Shown piece after piece: positions 42,784 to 52,346 of a stretch of 64,000 bases of DNA (its first letter is position 1; each line of letters begins with the position of its first letter). The DNA is from Cytophagaceae bacterium. Its GTDB lineage: Bacteria; Bacteroidota; Bacteroidia; Cytophagales; Flexibacteraceae. The position numbers were made by a program, and so were the translations under genes. The stretch covers positions 930,001 to 994,000 of the forward strand of contig CANGYH010000001.1 of assembly GCA_947458545.1 (NCBI GenBank), read 5' to 3'. The notes beneath the pieces were generated by a model. That model did no database searches and was not told where the DNA came from. It saw only the letters and a program-made list of their open reading frames with translations.

Positions 42784-44811
42784 CTAGAGGCCGCTCTCTG
42801 GTGTGGTGGGCAGGTTGAGCTCAGGTAGTACCTCATCAACTCCAGGCTCTGAGGCCTCGGTCTTTTGGTTGAGGTAGGCTTGCAGGTTGGTCTCCTTGTT
42901 GCTGGGCCGGGGGCCCAGCAGGGTCTCGAGGTCGCTCTGGAAGAGTATTTCTCGCTTAAGCAGTTCTTGGGCCAGAGCTTCCAGCTTATCGGCCTTGCTG
43001 GTAAGCATGGCACGGGTGCGCTGGTAGCATTCTTCTATCAATTTGCGGACCTCTTCGTCGATCGTTTTGGCGGTTGCCTCTGAGTAGGGCTTGTTGAAGC
43101 TGTAGTCGCTGGCTTTGCTGTCGTAATAGCTTATGTTGCCTAGCTTCTCGTTCATGCCATACATGGTTACCATGCCATAGGCCATTTTGGTGATGCGCTC
43201 CAGGTCTGAGAGGGCACCGGTAGAGATACGGTTGAAGGTGAGGTCTTCTGCCGCACGGCCACCCAGGGCCATGCACATTTGGTCTATCAGCTGCTCTGTG
43301 GTGTAGAGGAACTGCTCTTTGGGCAGGTATTGGGCATAGCCCAGGGCAGCTACTCCACGCGGAACGATGGACACTTTCACCAAGGGATCAGCGTGCTCGA
43401 AGAACCAGCCGGCTACGGCGTGGCCTGCCTCGTGGTAGGCTACGATTTGCTTTTCTTCTGGCGAGATGAGCTTGTTTTTCTTTTCTAGCCCGCCGATTAC
43501 ACGGTCTATGGCATCCTGGAAGTCTTGCATGTCGACCTCCTCTTTGTTTTTGCGGGCAGCAATCAGGGCAGCCTCGTTACAAACGTTTGCTATCTCGGCA
43601 CCGGCAAAGCCGGGTGTTTGCGCGGCTATGCGCTTGGCATCTACGCTGGGAGCCAGCTTAAGGGGTGCCATGTGCACTTTGAAGATGGCCTCGCGGCCGA
43701 TGATGTCTGGCTTATCGACGGAGATTTGACGGTCGAAACGTCCGGGACGCAGCAAAGCGCTGTCCAACACGTCTGGGCGGTTGGTGGCGGCCATGATGAT
43801 TACCCCAGAGTCTGTGGCAAAACCGTCCATCTCTACCAGCAGGGAGTTGAGGGTATTCTCGCGCTCGTCGTTGGCGCCAGGCATCTGACCCTTGCCCCGT
43901 GAGCGGCCGATGGCGTCAATCTCGTCTATAAAGACGATGCAGGGAGCTTTCTCTTTGGCTTGCTTAAACAAATCTCTGACGCGGGCAGCGCCGACGCCAA
44001 CAAACATCTCGACGAAGTCTGATCCGGAAAGGCTGAAGAAGGGTACGCCGGCCTCGCCTGCTACGGCCTTGGCCAGCAAGGTTTTGCCCGTGCCAGGAGG
44101 GCCTACCAGCAGTACGCCTTTGGGGATTTTACCACCCAGCTTGGTGAATTTACCGGGCGTCTTGAGGAAGTCAACGATTTCTTTAATCTCTTCTTTAGCT
44201 TCTTCTAGCCCGGCCACGTTGTCGAAGGTGATGTTGACCTTGTTCTCTGCATCGAAAAGAGCCGCGCGGCTTTTGCCGATGGAGAATATCTGCCCGCCGG
44301 GCCCACCGGCAGAGATCCGGCGCATCAAGAAGTAGAAACCTACGAAGAGCAGCAACAGCATGCCCCAATTGAGCACGTTGTTGACAACGCCGGTGCTGTT
44401 TTCTACTTTATAGTCTATCCGATGGTCTGGGTCTAGCTCCTTGTTGAGGCTGCTGAGGTGTTGCTCAAAGTCGTCGGCCGAGACGAGGGCCAAGTGGCAG
44501 TGGGGGCCGCCCGTCATAGAAGAGCTTTTGTCGTAGAACCGGCGGAACTGTGCGTTGTCTTTGCCTGTCTCGTTGAGGGTAAACTCCACGCTGGGCTCTC
44601 CGGCGGTAAACAGAACTACCGGGCTTTTGATGACATGCGCCCGGGCCATCTTGTCGAAGGTGGACAAGGTAACCTCTTGGGTGGCGTTGGTCCGGCTGAT
44701 GTAGCTGATGGCGAAAATGACCAGCAGAATGGCAGATATGACCCAGACTTGATAGTTGGGCCTGCGCGAAGGCATCTTTTTGCGGGGTGCGGGGGTAATG
44801 GGCTCGGCCAT
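42784..44811 (-). CDS. ftsH: ATP-dependent zinc metalloprotease FtsH
   Basis: Membrane-anchored AAA+ protease that degrades unassembled or regulatory membrane and cytosolic proteins. Order: short cytosolic tail, membrane helix ([16 protein letters not shown]), periplasmic domain, second helix ([13 protein letters not shown]), AAA domain with Walker [14 protein letters not shown], Walker [12 protein letters not shown] and [21 protein letters not shown], then zinc protease motif HEAGH. The 675-residue length and tail are normal for Bacteroidota. Start ATG 44811. Converges with mutY over a shared terminator; rsfS lies upstream on the same strand (96-base gap), a pairing common in this phylum. 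Confidence 0.97.
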   Translation of the reverse strand: MAEPITPAPRKKMPSRRPNYQVWVISAILLVIFAISYISRTNATQEVTLSTFDKMARAHVIKSPVVLFTAGEPSVEFTLNETGKDNAQFRRFYDKSSSMTGGPHCHLALVSADDFEQHLSSLNKELDPDHRIDYKVENSTGVVNNVLNWGMLLLLFVGFYFLMRRISAGGPGGQIFSIGKSRAALFDAENKVNITFDNVAGLEEAKEEIKEIVDFLKTPGKFTKLGGKIPKGVLLVGPPGTGKTLLAKAVAGEAGVPFFSLSGSDFVEMFVGVGAARVRDLFKQAKEKAPCIVFIDEIDAIGRSRGKGQMPGANDERENTLNSLLVEMDGFATDSGVIIMAATNRPDVLDSALLRPGRFDRQISVDKPDIIGREAIFKVHMAPLKLAPSVDAKRIAAQTPGFAGAEIANVCNEAALIAARKNKEEVDMQDFQDAIDRVIGGLEKKNKLISPEEKQIVAYHEAGHAVAGWFFEHADPLVKVSIVPRGVAALGYAQYLPKEQFLYTTEQLIDQMCMALGGRAAEDLTFNRISTGALSDLERITKMAYGMVTMYGMNEKLGNISYYDSKASDYSFNKPYSEATAKTIDEEVRKLIEECYQRTRAMLTSKADKLEALAQELLKREILFQSDLETLLGPRPSNKETNLQAYLNQKTEASEPGVDEVLPELNLPTTPESGL

Positions 44812-44907
44812 TTACGTAAGTAGCAACCGGGTAGAGCTTGCCGTGGCTAGCGTTTGGTACCTGGTCTGCAAAGATGAAGTGAGATAAAAAACAGCTGTTG
44901 AATTTGG

Positions 44908-45354
44908 CTACTGCATGCCTTGTGGGCCGACGGCTACGGGTACGATGGGCGTGAGAGACTCTTGGCCATTGTCGTCAATAAAGGTCATTGGCGCATCGCC
45001 CCAGAGCTGCTCTAGGCCGTAGAATTGCCGACGGTTCTTTTTGAAGATATGAACGACGCAGTCTCCATAATCGAGCAGAATCCACTCTTTGCCCAATTTA
45101 CCCTCGCGTTGCCAGGGATTCTCTCTGCGAGCTTTGTACACCGTCTCTTCTATGGAATCTGAGATGGCGTCGAGCTGGGTATCAGAGGTACCGCTACAGA
45201 GCACGAAAAAGTCTGCGACAGCATTTTTGACCTGACGCAGATCTAGAACAACGATATCTTGAGCCTTTTTCTCTAACATACCCTGCACGATGAGGCGGCT
45301 CAGTTGCTCGGCGGCAGCGTTTTTAACGGTTTGGGGTGCGGGTGCTTTGCGCAT
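44908..45354 (-). CDS. rsfS: Ribosomal silencing factor RsfS
   Basis: RsfS (Iojap family) binds ribosomal protein L14 and blocks joining of the 50S and 30S subunits under nutrient limitation. The core AQDIVVLDLRQVKNAVADFFVLCSGTSDTQLDAISDSIEE and NPWQREGKLGKEWILLDYGDCVVHIFKKNRRQFYGLEQLWGDA match the family; the last 25 residues are variable. Length 148. Upstream of ftsH on the same strand, probably one transcript. Divergent from birA over about 290 bases with no obvious gene. Confidence 0.95.
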   Translation of the reverse strand: MRKAPAPQTVKNAAAEQLSRLIVQGMLEKKAQDIVVLDLRQVKNAVADFFVLCSGTSDTQLDAISDSIEETVYKARRENPWQREGKLGKEWILLDYGDCVVHIFKKNRRQFYGLEQLWGDAPMTFIDDNGQESLTPIVPVAVGPQGMQ

Positions 45355-45647
45355 TCAATGTGGATTAGGCAGGGTTGCGGCGACTATTCGGCGGTGCTTG
45401 CTGCCAGTGGCAAGGCAAACCAGCGGGTATTGGCGCTCTTGGTCATAAATAGCGAGGCGGCCGATACCATGGTCTGCAAATCGTAGGAAAGATAAGGAGC
45501 GGTAGCAGATTTTTGCCGCTTTCTGACAATCAGACTCGGACCGCTATGGTCTCATAACCTAATTCGAGGCAAAAAGGCTCGGCTAACTGGGGTTTATTTT
45601 AGACTTTTGGCGACGGTTTCACGGCTGCAATAGCTTCTCCAAACTGC

Positions 45648-46397
45648 ATGTACGGTACGCAAAAAATTGTGTTTCTGCCACAATGTCAGAGCACCAACGA
45701 CGAGCTCTGGGCTTTGTTGGATGCCGGCCATGTAGAGCCAGGTGTATTGCTCTATGCAGGATTCCAAACGGCAGGGCGAGGCCAACGGGGTACGCAGTGG
45801 CTAGCTGAGCCCGGGGTGGCACTTTTGTGCAGCTGCCTTTTGCACGTGGCAGGCCGTGTTGAGCCAGAATCGCTCTTTGACCTAAGCCGGGCTGTAGCCC
45901 TGGCGCTGGTAGATGCTATCGAGGCACACACTGGCCTAACCCTCGAGCTGAAGTGGCCCAATGACCTTTATGCAGGGGGGCAGAAACTGGGCGGAATCCT
46001 TATAGAGAACAGATGGAGTGGCCAGGGTCTGGAATGGTCTGTCGTTGGGCTTGGCCTCAACGTAAACCAGCAGGCGTTTGAGCCTGGGCTGCGGGCCACG
46101 AGCCTTCGGCTGCAAACAGGCCGGGCCTGGAGTATAGACTTTTGGGCCGCCACGTTGCAGCAGGCGCTCTCACTGTGCCCGGCAGCGCTTGCCAACAGGG
46201 CGCTGTTGCGCAGCCGATTCGACGGCCGGCTGCGCGGTCTGGGAAAGGTTGGGCAATATCAAACGGAACAAGGCGAGCGGTTTGCCGCGATTGTGCTGGG
46301 CACAACGGAAGATGGCCTGCTGCGCCTGGGCAGCCTTGCAGGCGAGCAAAAGTTTGCCTTGAAGGAAGTAGCTGAGGTGCCCGAGTTGACACTATAG
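45648..46397 (+). CDS. birA: Biotin--[acetyl-CoA-carboxylase] ligase
   Basis: Attaches biotin to the biotin carboxyl carrier protein of acetyl-CoA carboxylase through biotinyl-AMP. The ATP/biotin loop is GRGQRGTQW, and LKWPNDLYAGGQKLGGILIEN is the conserved core; VGLGLNVNQ is also typical. The 249-residue length and lack of a winged-helix N-terminus place it in the group that does not act as a DNA-binding repressor. Transcribed divergently from rsfS; the exonuclease gene at 46486 follows on the same strand. Confidence 0.93.
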   Translation: MYGTQKIVFLPQCQSTNDELWALLDAGHVEPGVLLYAGFQTAGRGQRGTQWLAEPGVALLCSCLLHVAGRVEPESLFDLSRAVALALVDAIEAHTGLTLELKWPNDLYAGGQKLGGILIENRWSGQGLEWSVVGLGLNVNQQAFEPGLRATSLRLQTGRAWSIDFWAATLQQALSLCPAALANRALLRSRFDGRLRGLGKVGQYQTEQGERFAAIVLGTTEDGLLRLGSLAGEQKFALKEVAEVPELTL

Positions 46398-46485
46398 CTG
46401 CATTACCCGTGTGCGGGCAGTTGTGGACGTCTGCCTTATTTTTGGCTAGGCCACAGCATGGTTCTCTGGCTGCCGATAGAGAGAT

Positions 46486-47325
46486 ATGTTCAAAAAGATC
46501 GACTTAGAAAAAACGGTATTTATTGATATCGAGACGGTGCCAGAGTTTGCCAGCTATGATGCCATGGATGCCGACTGGCAGTACCACTGGACAGACAAAT
46601 GGCGCAAGGTGCGGGCACAGCGCTACCGTATGGTGTTTGACAAAGAGCCGCCCGCAGCTGCAGATACAGACCTGACAGCCGAAGCACATGGAGCCTACAA
46701 AGAAGCAGGGCTTTATGCAGAGTTTGGCAAGATTTGCTGTGTGACGGTAGGCGTGTTTAAAGAGTACAGCGCCACGGGGGGCGGAAGGCATTTGCAGGTA
46801 AACAGCTTTTACGGGCCAGACGAAGAGCAGATTTTAACAATGCTATGCAAGGGGCTCTCTGGCAAGACGGAGCGCCACCGCAGTGGACGAAACGACAGGT
46901 ATTGCTGGAATCTGGCAGGCCACAATGTGCGCGAGTTTGACGTGCCTTACCTCTGCAGGCGGATGCTGGTGAATGGTTTAGACCTACCAGAACTGCTTGA
47001 TTGCGCCGGGCTAAAGCCTTGGGAGGTGCCCCATGTAGTGGATACGATGGAGCTGTGGAAATTTGGCGATTACAAGGCTTACACCCCGCTTAATCTACTG
47101 GCGCAGCGATTCGGTGTGCCTAGCCCTAAAGGCGAGATGGACGGCAGCGGGGTTTACGAAGCATACCTGCAAGGCAACTTCGATAGCATAGGCAAATACT
47201 GCGGCCTAGACGTGCTGACGGTGGCCCAGCTTGTGTTGCGCTGGCGCAACGAGGAGCTGCTGCAAGAGGATGAGATAGAGATGAAGATGCACTATCTGCC
47301 CGTGCCCGCGCTTGCGTCTGCCTAA
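46486..47325 (+). CDS. DnaQ-fold 3'-5' exonuclease (PolB exonuclease-like)
   Basis: A 279-residue DEDD nuclease of the family related to the exonuclease domain of DNA polymerase B. The acidic motifs are visible: FIDIETVPE (Exo I, Asp/Glu), LAGHNVREFDVPYL (Exo II, Asn/Asp), and YCGLDVLTVAQL (Exo III, final Asp). The middle (MELWKFGDYKAYTPLNLLAQRFGVPSPKGEMDGSGVY) is characteristic of this group in Bacteroidota. A stand-alone protein without polymerase; probable DNA repair or turnover role, substrate unproven. Converges with the T9SS cargo gene (12-base gap). Confidence 0.85.
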   Translation: MFKKIDLEKTVFIDIETVPEFASYDAMDADWQYHWTDKWRKVRAQRYRMVFDKEPPAAADTDLTAEAHGAYKEAGLYAEFGKICCVTVGVFKEYSATGGGRHLQVNSFYGPDEEQILTMLCKGLSGKTERHRSGRNDRYCWNLAGHNVREFDVPYLCRRMLVNGLDLPELLDCAGLKPWEVPHVVDTMELWKFGDYKAYTPLNLLAQRFGVPSPKGEMDGSGVYEAYLQGNFDSIGKYCGLDVLTVAQLVLRWRNEELLQEDEIEMKMHYLPVPALASA

Positions 47326-47337
47326 CAAAGCTGCCGC

Positions 47338-49119
47338 CTATTGTTTGGTAATGCGGTGCGTGGTAACGCTGGTTTGAGTCGATACCCAGACGGTGTAAAC
47401 ACCTGGCTTGAGGCCTTCTAACCCGATTTGATGCTCCCAGTCTGCATGGGCGAAGTTGCGCTGCAAGACGGCCTTGCCATCGGCGGCAAATATCTCTATG
47501 GAAACTTTGCCTGAACCTGCCCCGGCCAGGCGGAGGTTTAGCACGTCGTGGGCGGGGTTGGGGTACAGGGTTGTGGTTATGCCCCAGGTGTGGCGAACGT
47601 CTGTGACGCCTAAAACCTGGGCCTGGCTCCAGCCAGAGGGGCAGCCGTTGCCTACTTGCCTCACGCGGTAACTTCCTGCGGCAGGGGCCACAATCTCGGC
47701 CGGGCCGGTAAAGAGGCTGTCGCGCAGGGCCCACTCTGCCGAGTTGCCGGGCTCGAGGTTGGCATAGAGGGTGCCTTGCGGGCCTACCAACAACTGTGGC
47801 GCAGCAGGCGTGGGTACAACGTCAATTAAAGTTGATGCCGAATCGGCACAGCCTTCTGGCCAGGTATAGAAAAAAGTGACCTTGTGCCGTCCTGATGTGG
47901 GGAGGGCCCCTTGCAACAGGACGTACGCCTCGGCACCCCCTACCCCGGGGGCAAAACCTGCCGTGGCACGCCAGCCACCATAGCCAAAGCCGCTAGGCAA
48001 CAGAAGCTTGGCCTGAAAGGGCTGGCCTATGCAAAGGCGCGTGCTAGATGGCAAAATCGCCACCGCAGCGCGCAGCTGCCTTAGCTGCGTAAAAGGCGTA
48101 AAGCCTTGGCTATATCGATTGGCCACCGTTGCGGTCTGGCCGAACTGAACAAGGCCAGTGTCTAATTTCTGATTAAACAACAACAGAAAACGTGTGCCCG
48201 TGCCACGGAGCGCATCGGCGTTTTGGCATTGCACGGCAACCGGGCGATGGGCCTGGCCTGCCGCAAAAACGGTGAAGGCCGCAGGCGAAACACTGTCTAT
48301 GGCGACAGGTTGGCTGTAGCAAACCTCTGCCCCAAGGCCGCAGGCTTTGTGAAAAGTTACCAAAGGGCGGGCTAACATCTGGGCATTGGGCTGTGGGGTT
48401 ACCCATGCCTGGGGAGCCGTTGCGGCAGCGTCGGCCTGGTTGAACTTGAGTTTGAAGTAGGTAGCGTTGAGGGAGTAGTTGTCAACAGCCAGCAAGAAGA
48501 CCTGCCCCACCTGCACAGAGAGCGGCTTGCAGTAGCGTTGGTCGTCTGCAGCGTAAGCCTGGCCTTGGCGGGCCAAGCCCGTGGGGCCTGGCAGGCCACT
48601 GTAGTTGCAGGCTACCTGCACAGTGCCTTGGCTGCCAACGGCAGATGCTGCGCGGATGGCGTTGCAGGCTTCTGTTTTAGAGCCGGTGGAGGTAACGTCG
48701 AAGAGGGCAAAATCGAAGTCTGTCATCCCGATGAGGTCTGTGCCGTCGTCTGGGCTGGTGTGGCCTTCGGCATCTGCAGGCACGATGGAGAAGCGCAATT
48801 GCCCTGCGGGAGCCCCCCTGTAGGTAGGGCCGCCCGGCAGCGGCTGCACCTCGAACATGAGCCACACGGTGCGCCGCTCGTTGGTAATGAGGCAGGTTTG
48901 ATTGGCAGCGGGCAGCTCGCCGGCTACGCAGCCGGGGCCGCGCACGAGGCCTACCTGCACAATGGTTTCGGCTTGGTTGATCCAGCGGGCTCCTGGGCAG
49001 TCTTGCCATGGCAGCACGGGGCCCGTTTGGGCACAACCTGCCGTACCTGCACTTTGGGCAAAGCCCATTGATGCAAGGAAGGTGCAGCAGAGTACCAGGA
49101 GGAGAAGTCTAATTGTCAT
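47338..49119 (-). CDS. T9SS type A sorting-domain protein, secreted
   Basis: A 593-residue secreted protein. After the signal peptide (LLLLVLCCTFLASMGFAQ) the N-terminal half (LPWQDCPGARWINQAE, ERRTVWLMFEVQP, FDFALFDVT, VACNYSGLPGPTGLARQGQ, FLLAVDNYS) matches the repeat-like domain found in large gliding-associated and PKD/Ig-like Bacteroidota proteins. The middle is Ig-like; the last 80 residues are a type A sorting domain (LYPNPAHDVLNLRLAG ... GLKPGVYTVWVSTQTSVTTHRITKQ), which routes export through the T9SS and surface attachment. Function unknown. Cysteine-rich (about ten Cys in the mature part). Confidence 0.85.
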   Translation of the reverse strand: MTIRLLLLVLCCTFLASMGFAQSAGTAGCAQTGPVLPWQDCPGARWINQAETIVQVGLVRGPGCVAGELPAANQTCLITNERRTVWLMFEVQPLPGGPTYRGAPAGQLRFSIVPADAEGHTSPDDGTDLIGMTDFDFALFDVTSTGSKTEACNAIRAASAVGSQGTVQVACNYSGLPGPTGLARQGQAYAADDQRYCKPLSVQVGQVFLLAVDNYSLNATYFKLKFNQADAAATAPQAWVTPQPNAQMLARPLVTFHKACGLGAEVCYSQPVAIDSVSPAAFTVFAAGQAHRPVAVQCQNADALRGTGTRFLLLFNQKLDTGLVQFGQTATVANRYSQGFTPFTQLRQLRAAVAILPSSTRLCIGQPFQAKLLLPSGFGYGGWRATAGFAPGVGGAEAYVLLQGALPTSGRHKVTFFYTWPEGCADSASTLIDVVPTPAAPQLLVGPQGTLYANLEPGNSAEWALRDSLFTGPAEIVAPAAGSYRVRQVGNGCPSGWSQAQVLGVTDVRHTWGITTTLYPNPAHDVLNLRLAGAGSGKVSIEIFAADGKAVLQRNFAHADWEHQIGLEGLKPGVYTVWVSTQTSVTTHRITKQ

Positions 49120-49340
49120 TCGTTTCTGTGGCCGGTGCCAGACCCTTGTGGCCCTGGTATCGGATTAGATGAACGTAAGAGGCAAGCTTTTTGGCTGTGG
49201 GTGGGCCAAACCCTACACAGCTAAGACAATCGAAAGGTAGCGATGCCTTACATTAAAAAACAAACATAAAAGGCAATAAAAGGCAAATTTTTACCACAAA
49301 TGCCGTAACAAAAGCTACAACCTTGCATCTTGCCTACGTG

Positions 49341-50090
49341 ATGCGCTCAACTGTCCGGTCGTTTTTGTTCGTTTTCCTTGCGGTCAGCACTTATGTGATG
49401 GTGGGACTTGCCGTCGGGCTGCCGTTGGGAGGGCGCAGTACGGGCTATGTCTCTGCTATGTATCCGTCTGCCATTACGCCGGCGGGGTGGGCCTTTTCTA
49501 TTTGGAGCCTGATTTATACGGGGCTGGGTGCCTTGGCCGTTTGGCAGGCTTTGCCTGGGGGCAGAGCCAATGGCCAAATGGCACAGGCAGCCCCATGGCT
49601 GATGGGGGCAATGGTTGCCAACAATGCCTGGCTATTGGCTTGGCACTACCTGTATCTGCCGGCTTCTATGGTTATCATTCTGACCTATACCTACTGCATG
49701 GCTAGGGCCACAGATGCTTTTTTGATTGGTGGCAGGCCTAAAGGGGCCGCTTATTGGCTTGGCTTTGGGCTATGCAGTTTGTGGGCGGGCTGGCTAACGG
49801 TGGCCACCACGGCCAATGCTACGGTGCTGCTGCTGAGCCTAGACTTTGACGGTGGGGCATATACCCAAACCTGGGGGGTTGTGGTGCTTACAATGGCCTT
49901 TCTGATTGCCTGGTGGCTGTTTAGCCGCTGGCGCTCTGCCTTTTACTTTGGCACCATTGCCTGGGCGTTTGGGGCCATTGCGGCCAACCAGCCGCTGTAT
50001 CCATCTGTGCAGATGACAGCCTTTGGGCTGGGCGGCCTTGCCTTGTTGCTGGCTGCCTTGCAGGTAGCCAGAGGGCGCAAGCAGGCATAG
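49341..50090 (+). CDS. TspO/MBR-family tryptophan-rich membrane protein
   Basis: A 249-residue inner-membrane protein with six or seven hydrophobic segments. SAITPAGWAFSIWSLIYTGLGAL is the family signature of TspO/MBR proteins (P...GW.F..WS.iY), which bind porphyrins, and the spacing of later helices fits. It is longer than typical bacterial TspO (about 160), as is common in Bacteroidota. Start ATG 49341; a TTG 18 bases upstream is less likely. The next gene, 20 bases on, encodes a cytochrome b5-like heme-binding protein, so a heme or porphyrin connection is possible but unproven. Confidence 0.75.
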   Translation: MRSTVRSFLFVFLAVSTYVMVGLAVGLPLGGRSTGYVSAMYPSAITPAGWAFSIWSLIYTGLGALAVWQALPGGRANGQMAQAAPWLMGAMVANNAWLLAWHYLYLPASMVIILTYTYCMARATDAFLIGGRPKGAAYWLGFGLCSLWAGWLTVATTANATVLLLSLDFDGGAYTQTWGVVVLTMAFLIAWWLFSRWRSAFYFGTIAWAFGAIAANQPLYPSVQMTAFGLGGLALLLAALQVARGRKQA

Positions 50091-50097
50091 GCTCTGC

Positions 50098-50105
50098 CAT
50101 CTTTG
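50098..50105 (+). promoter_or_regulatory. -7-like box (CATCTTTG) before the cytochrome b5 gene
   Basis: CATCTTTG (one mismatch to TAnnTTTG) followed by CGCAG and the ATG five bases away. It would let the gene be transcribed apart from the TspO gene, whose stop lies 20 bases before the ATG. Confidence 0.4.
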
Positions 50106-50110
50106 CGCAG

Positions 50111-50368
50111 ATGACGCCCCGCCAACTGCCCGACGACCTGCCTACCTATAGCCGGGCGGCCCTGGCATTGCGCAACGGGCAAGACAAGCCCGAGATTTGG
50201 GTGGGCTTTAAGGGATTGATTTACGACGTTAGCCGCAGCAAGCTCTGGAAGCAGGGGCGACACTACGAGCACTGGGCAGGCCAAGATCTAACCCGCGAGC
50301 TAAAAGATGCACCACACACTGCCTACGTCTTTGACAAGTTTGAAGTAGTTGGCAAGCTAGGCCGCTGA
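50111..50368 (+). CDS. Mini cytochrome b5-like heme-binding protein
   Basis: An 85-residue protein made of a single cytochrome b5-type domain: YSRAALALRNGQDKPEIWVGFKGLIYDVSRSKLWKQGRHYEHWAGQDLTRELKDAPHTAYVFDKF. The heme ligands would be His51 or His54 (GRHYEHWAG) and His69 (APHTAYV), as in short bacterial b5 proteins. No signal peptide or membrane anchor, so cytosolic. Bacterial members are small b-type cytochromes or heme-binding proteins of uncertain electron partner. It follows the TspO-like gene by 20 bases and converges on acs. Confidence 0.85.
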   Translation: MTPRQLPDDLPTYSRAALALRNGQDKPEIWVGFKGLIYDVSRSKLWKQGRHYEHWAGQDLTRELKDAPHTAYVFDKFEVVGKLGR

Positions 50369-50379
50369 GCCAGACATGG

Positions 50380-52290
50380 CTAGGTTAGCCTATGCTGGGC
50401 AATGGCATCTACTACGGCAGGGTCTAACAAGGTAGATGTATCGCCGAGGTTTGCGGTGTCTCCTTCGGCGATTTTGCGCAGGATGCGGCGCATGATTTTG
50501 CCTGAGCGCGTTTTAGGCAGGCCGGGTACAAACTGTATCCAGTCTGGTTTAGCGATGGCCCCGATCTGCTTTGTAACCTCTGCTAAGATTTGAGCATGGG
50601 CCACTACATGGTCTTGCGGTGGGTTGGCATACACCACGTAGGCGTACAAGCCTTGGCCTTTGATGTCGTGCGGACGGCCCACCACGGCAGATTCTGTTAC
50701 CCCATCAGCTGCGTTGATGGCATTTTCTACCTCGGCCGTCCCGATGCGGTGGCCACTTACATTGATGACATCATCTACCCGGCCGGTTATGCGGTAATTG
50801 CCGTCGGCATCGCGCATGGCACCGTCGCCGGTAAAGTACTGGCCCGGATAGGCCGAAAAGTAAGTCTGGCGGAAGCGCTCGTGGTCTCCATAGGTGGTGC
50901 GCATCATGCCGGGCCATGCCTGTTTGATGACCAGGTTGCCCTGGGCCGGATTGCCGGTTACTTCGGCCCCGTGCTCGTCTATGAGCATAGGTACTACGCC
51001 TGGCAGTGGCAGGGTGGCATGTGCCGGGATGCTGGGCGTGACGCCTGCCAGGGGCGAGATCATGATGCCGCCGGTCTCTGTTTGCCACCAGGTATCTACG
51101 ATGGGGCACCGACCTTTGCCGATGTTGCGGTGGTACCAATGCCAGGCCTCCTCATTGATGGGTTCGCCGACGGAGCCCAGCACCTTCAGGCTACCTAAGT
51201 CGGCACCCTGCAGGTGCTCGTCGCCGGCAGCCATCAGGCTACGGATGGCGGTAGGTGCGGTATAAAAGATATCGACCTTGTGGCGGTCTATTACCTGCCA
51301 AAACCTGGCCGGGGTGGGCCAGGTAGGCACACCTTCAAACATGAGAGTGGTGGCCCCAGCCAGCAGCGAGCCGTAGAGCAAGTAGCTGTGGCCTGTTATC
51401 CATCCTACATCGGCGGTGCAAAAGAAGACCTGGCCTCGCTGATACTGAAAAACGTTGGTGAAGGTAAAATGCGCCCAGACCATGTAGCCGGCACAGGTAT
51501 GCACCACGCCTTTTGGCTTGCCCGTACTGCCTGAGGTATAAAGGATAAAGAGCATATCCTCTGCCTCCATGGGTTCGGCGTAGCCCTGGTTAGCGTCAGC
51601 ATCGGCTAGGGTGGTGGCCCAGTCTAAGTCTCGGCCTGGTTGCATGGGCGCCGGGATGGCGGGCACGTTCAGCACCAAAACCTGACTTACGCCGGGGCAG
51701 CTCAGGAGGGCTTCGTCAACAATATTTTTCAGCTGTATTGGCTTGCCGGCCCGGTGGCCGCCGGTGGCCGTCAAGACGATTTTGGCACCGGCGTCTTGCA
51801 GCCTGTCTGCCACAGACTTGGGCGAGAAGCCTCCGAATACTACCGAGTGGACTGCCCCTATCCTTGCACAAGCAAGCACGGCAAAGGCTAGCTCAGGAAT
51901 CATGGGGAGGTAGATGCAGACACGGTCTCCGCGCTGTACGCCCAGGCCACGCAAGGCAGCGGCCAGCCGCGTTACCTCGCTAAGCAACTGGCCGTAGGTG
52001 TAGGTCTTGGCGGCATCGTCTGGATGGCTGGGTTCCCAAATCAGGGCTGGGGCATCTGGTTGTAGCTGGGCCCAACGGTCGAGACAGTTTTCGGTTATGT
52101 TGAGTTCGGCCCCACTAAACCACGCAATGTCTGGCTTGGCCAGGTCTGCCTGATAAACGGTTTGCCAAGGCTTGCGCCAAACAAACTGCCTGGCATAGTC
52201 TCCCCAAAACCGGGCAGGGTCGGCTGCGGCGGCGGCCCAGGCAGTTGAATAGTAGGCTTGCGTTTGCAGCAGCGCAGCAGAGGAAGGCAT
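50380..52290 (-). CDS. acs: Acetyl-CoA synthetase
   Basis: Activates acetate to acetyl-CoA through acetyl-AMP. Motifs: LFILYTSGSTGKPKGVVHT (AMP-binding P-loop-like signature), DTWWQTETGGIMISP, TGDGAMRDADGNYRITGRVDDVINVSGHRIGTAEVE (hinge Asp/Lys region) and the C-terminal LPKTRSGKIMRRILRKIA, whose Lys is the acetylation and catalytic site. The 636-residue length is normal. The start ATG at 52290 leads to MPSSAALLQTQAYYSTAWAAAAADPARFWG, the usual opening with the FWG element. Single-gene unit. Confidence 0.97.
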   Translation of the reverse strand: MPSSAALLQTQAYYSTAWAAAAADPARFWGDYARQFVWRKPWQTVYQADLAKPDIAWFSGAELNITENCLDRWAQLQPDAPALIWEPSHPDDAAKTYTYGQLLSEVTRLAAALRGLGVQRGDRVCIYLPMIPELAFAVLACARIGAVHSVVFGGFSPKSVADRLQDAGAKIVLTATGGHRAGKPIQLKNIVDEALLSCPGVSQVLVLNVPAIPAPMQPGRDLDWATTLADADANQGYAEPMEAEDMLFILYTSGSTGKPKGVVHTCAGYMVWAHFTFTNVFQYQRGQVFFCTADVGWITGHSYLLYGSLLAGATTLMFEGVPTWPTPARFWQVIDRHKVDIFYTAPTAIRSLMAAGDEHLQGADLGSLKVLGSVGEPINEEAWHWYHRNIGKGRCPIVDTWWQTETGGIMISPLAGVTPSIPAHATLPLPGVVPMLIDEHGAEVTGNPAQGNLVIKQAWPGMMRTTYGDHERFRQTYFSAYPGQYFTGDGAMRDADGNYRITGRVDDVINVSGHRIGTAEVENAINAADGVTESAVVGRPHDIKGQGLYAYVVYANPPQDHVVAHAQILAEVTKQIGAIAKPDWIQFVPGLPKTRSGKIMRRILRKIAEGDTANLGDTSTLLDPAVVDAIAQHRLT

Positions 52291-52346
52291 GGACTTAATT
52301 CAGAAACAGGTTAAGGTTGGTGTTTTCCTAGCAAATCGGCCTAGAA

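Noticed and set aside
50590-51265. Plus-strand frames of about 120-200 codons antisense to acs
   Set aside because: They lie within the acetyl-CoA synthetase gene, which is certain from its motifs.
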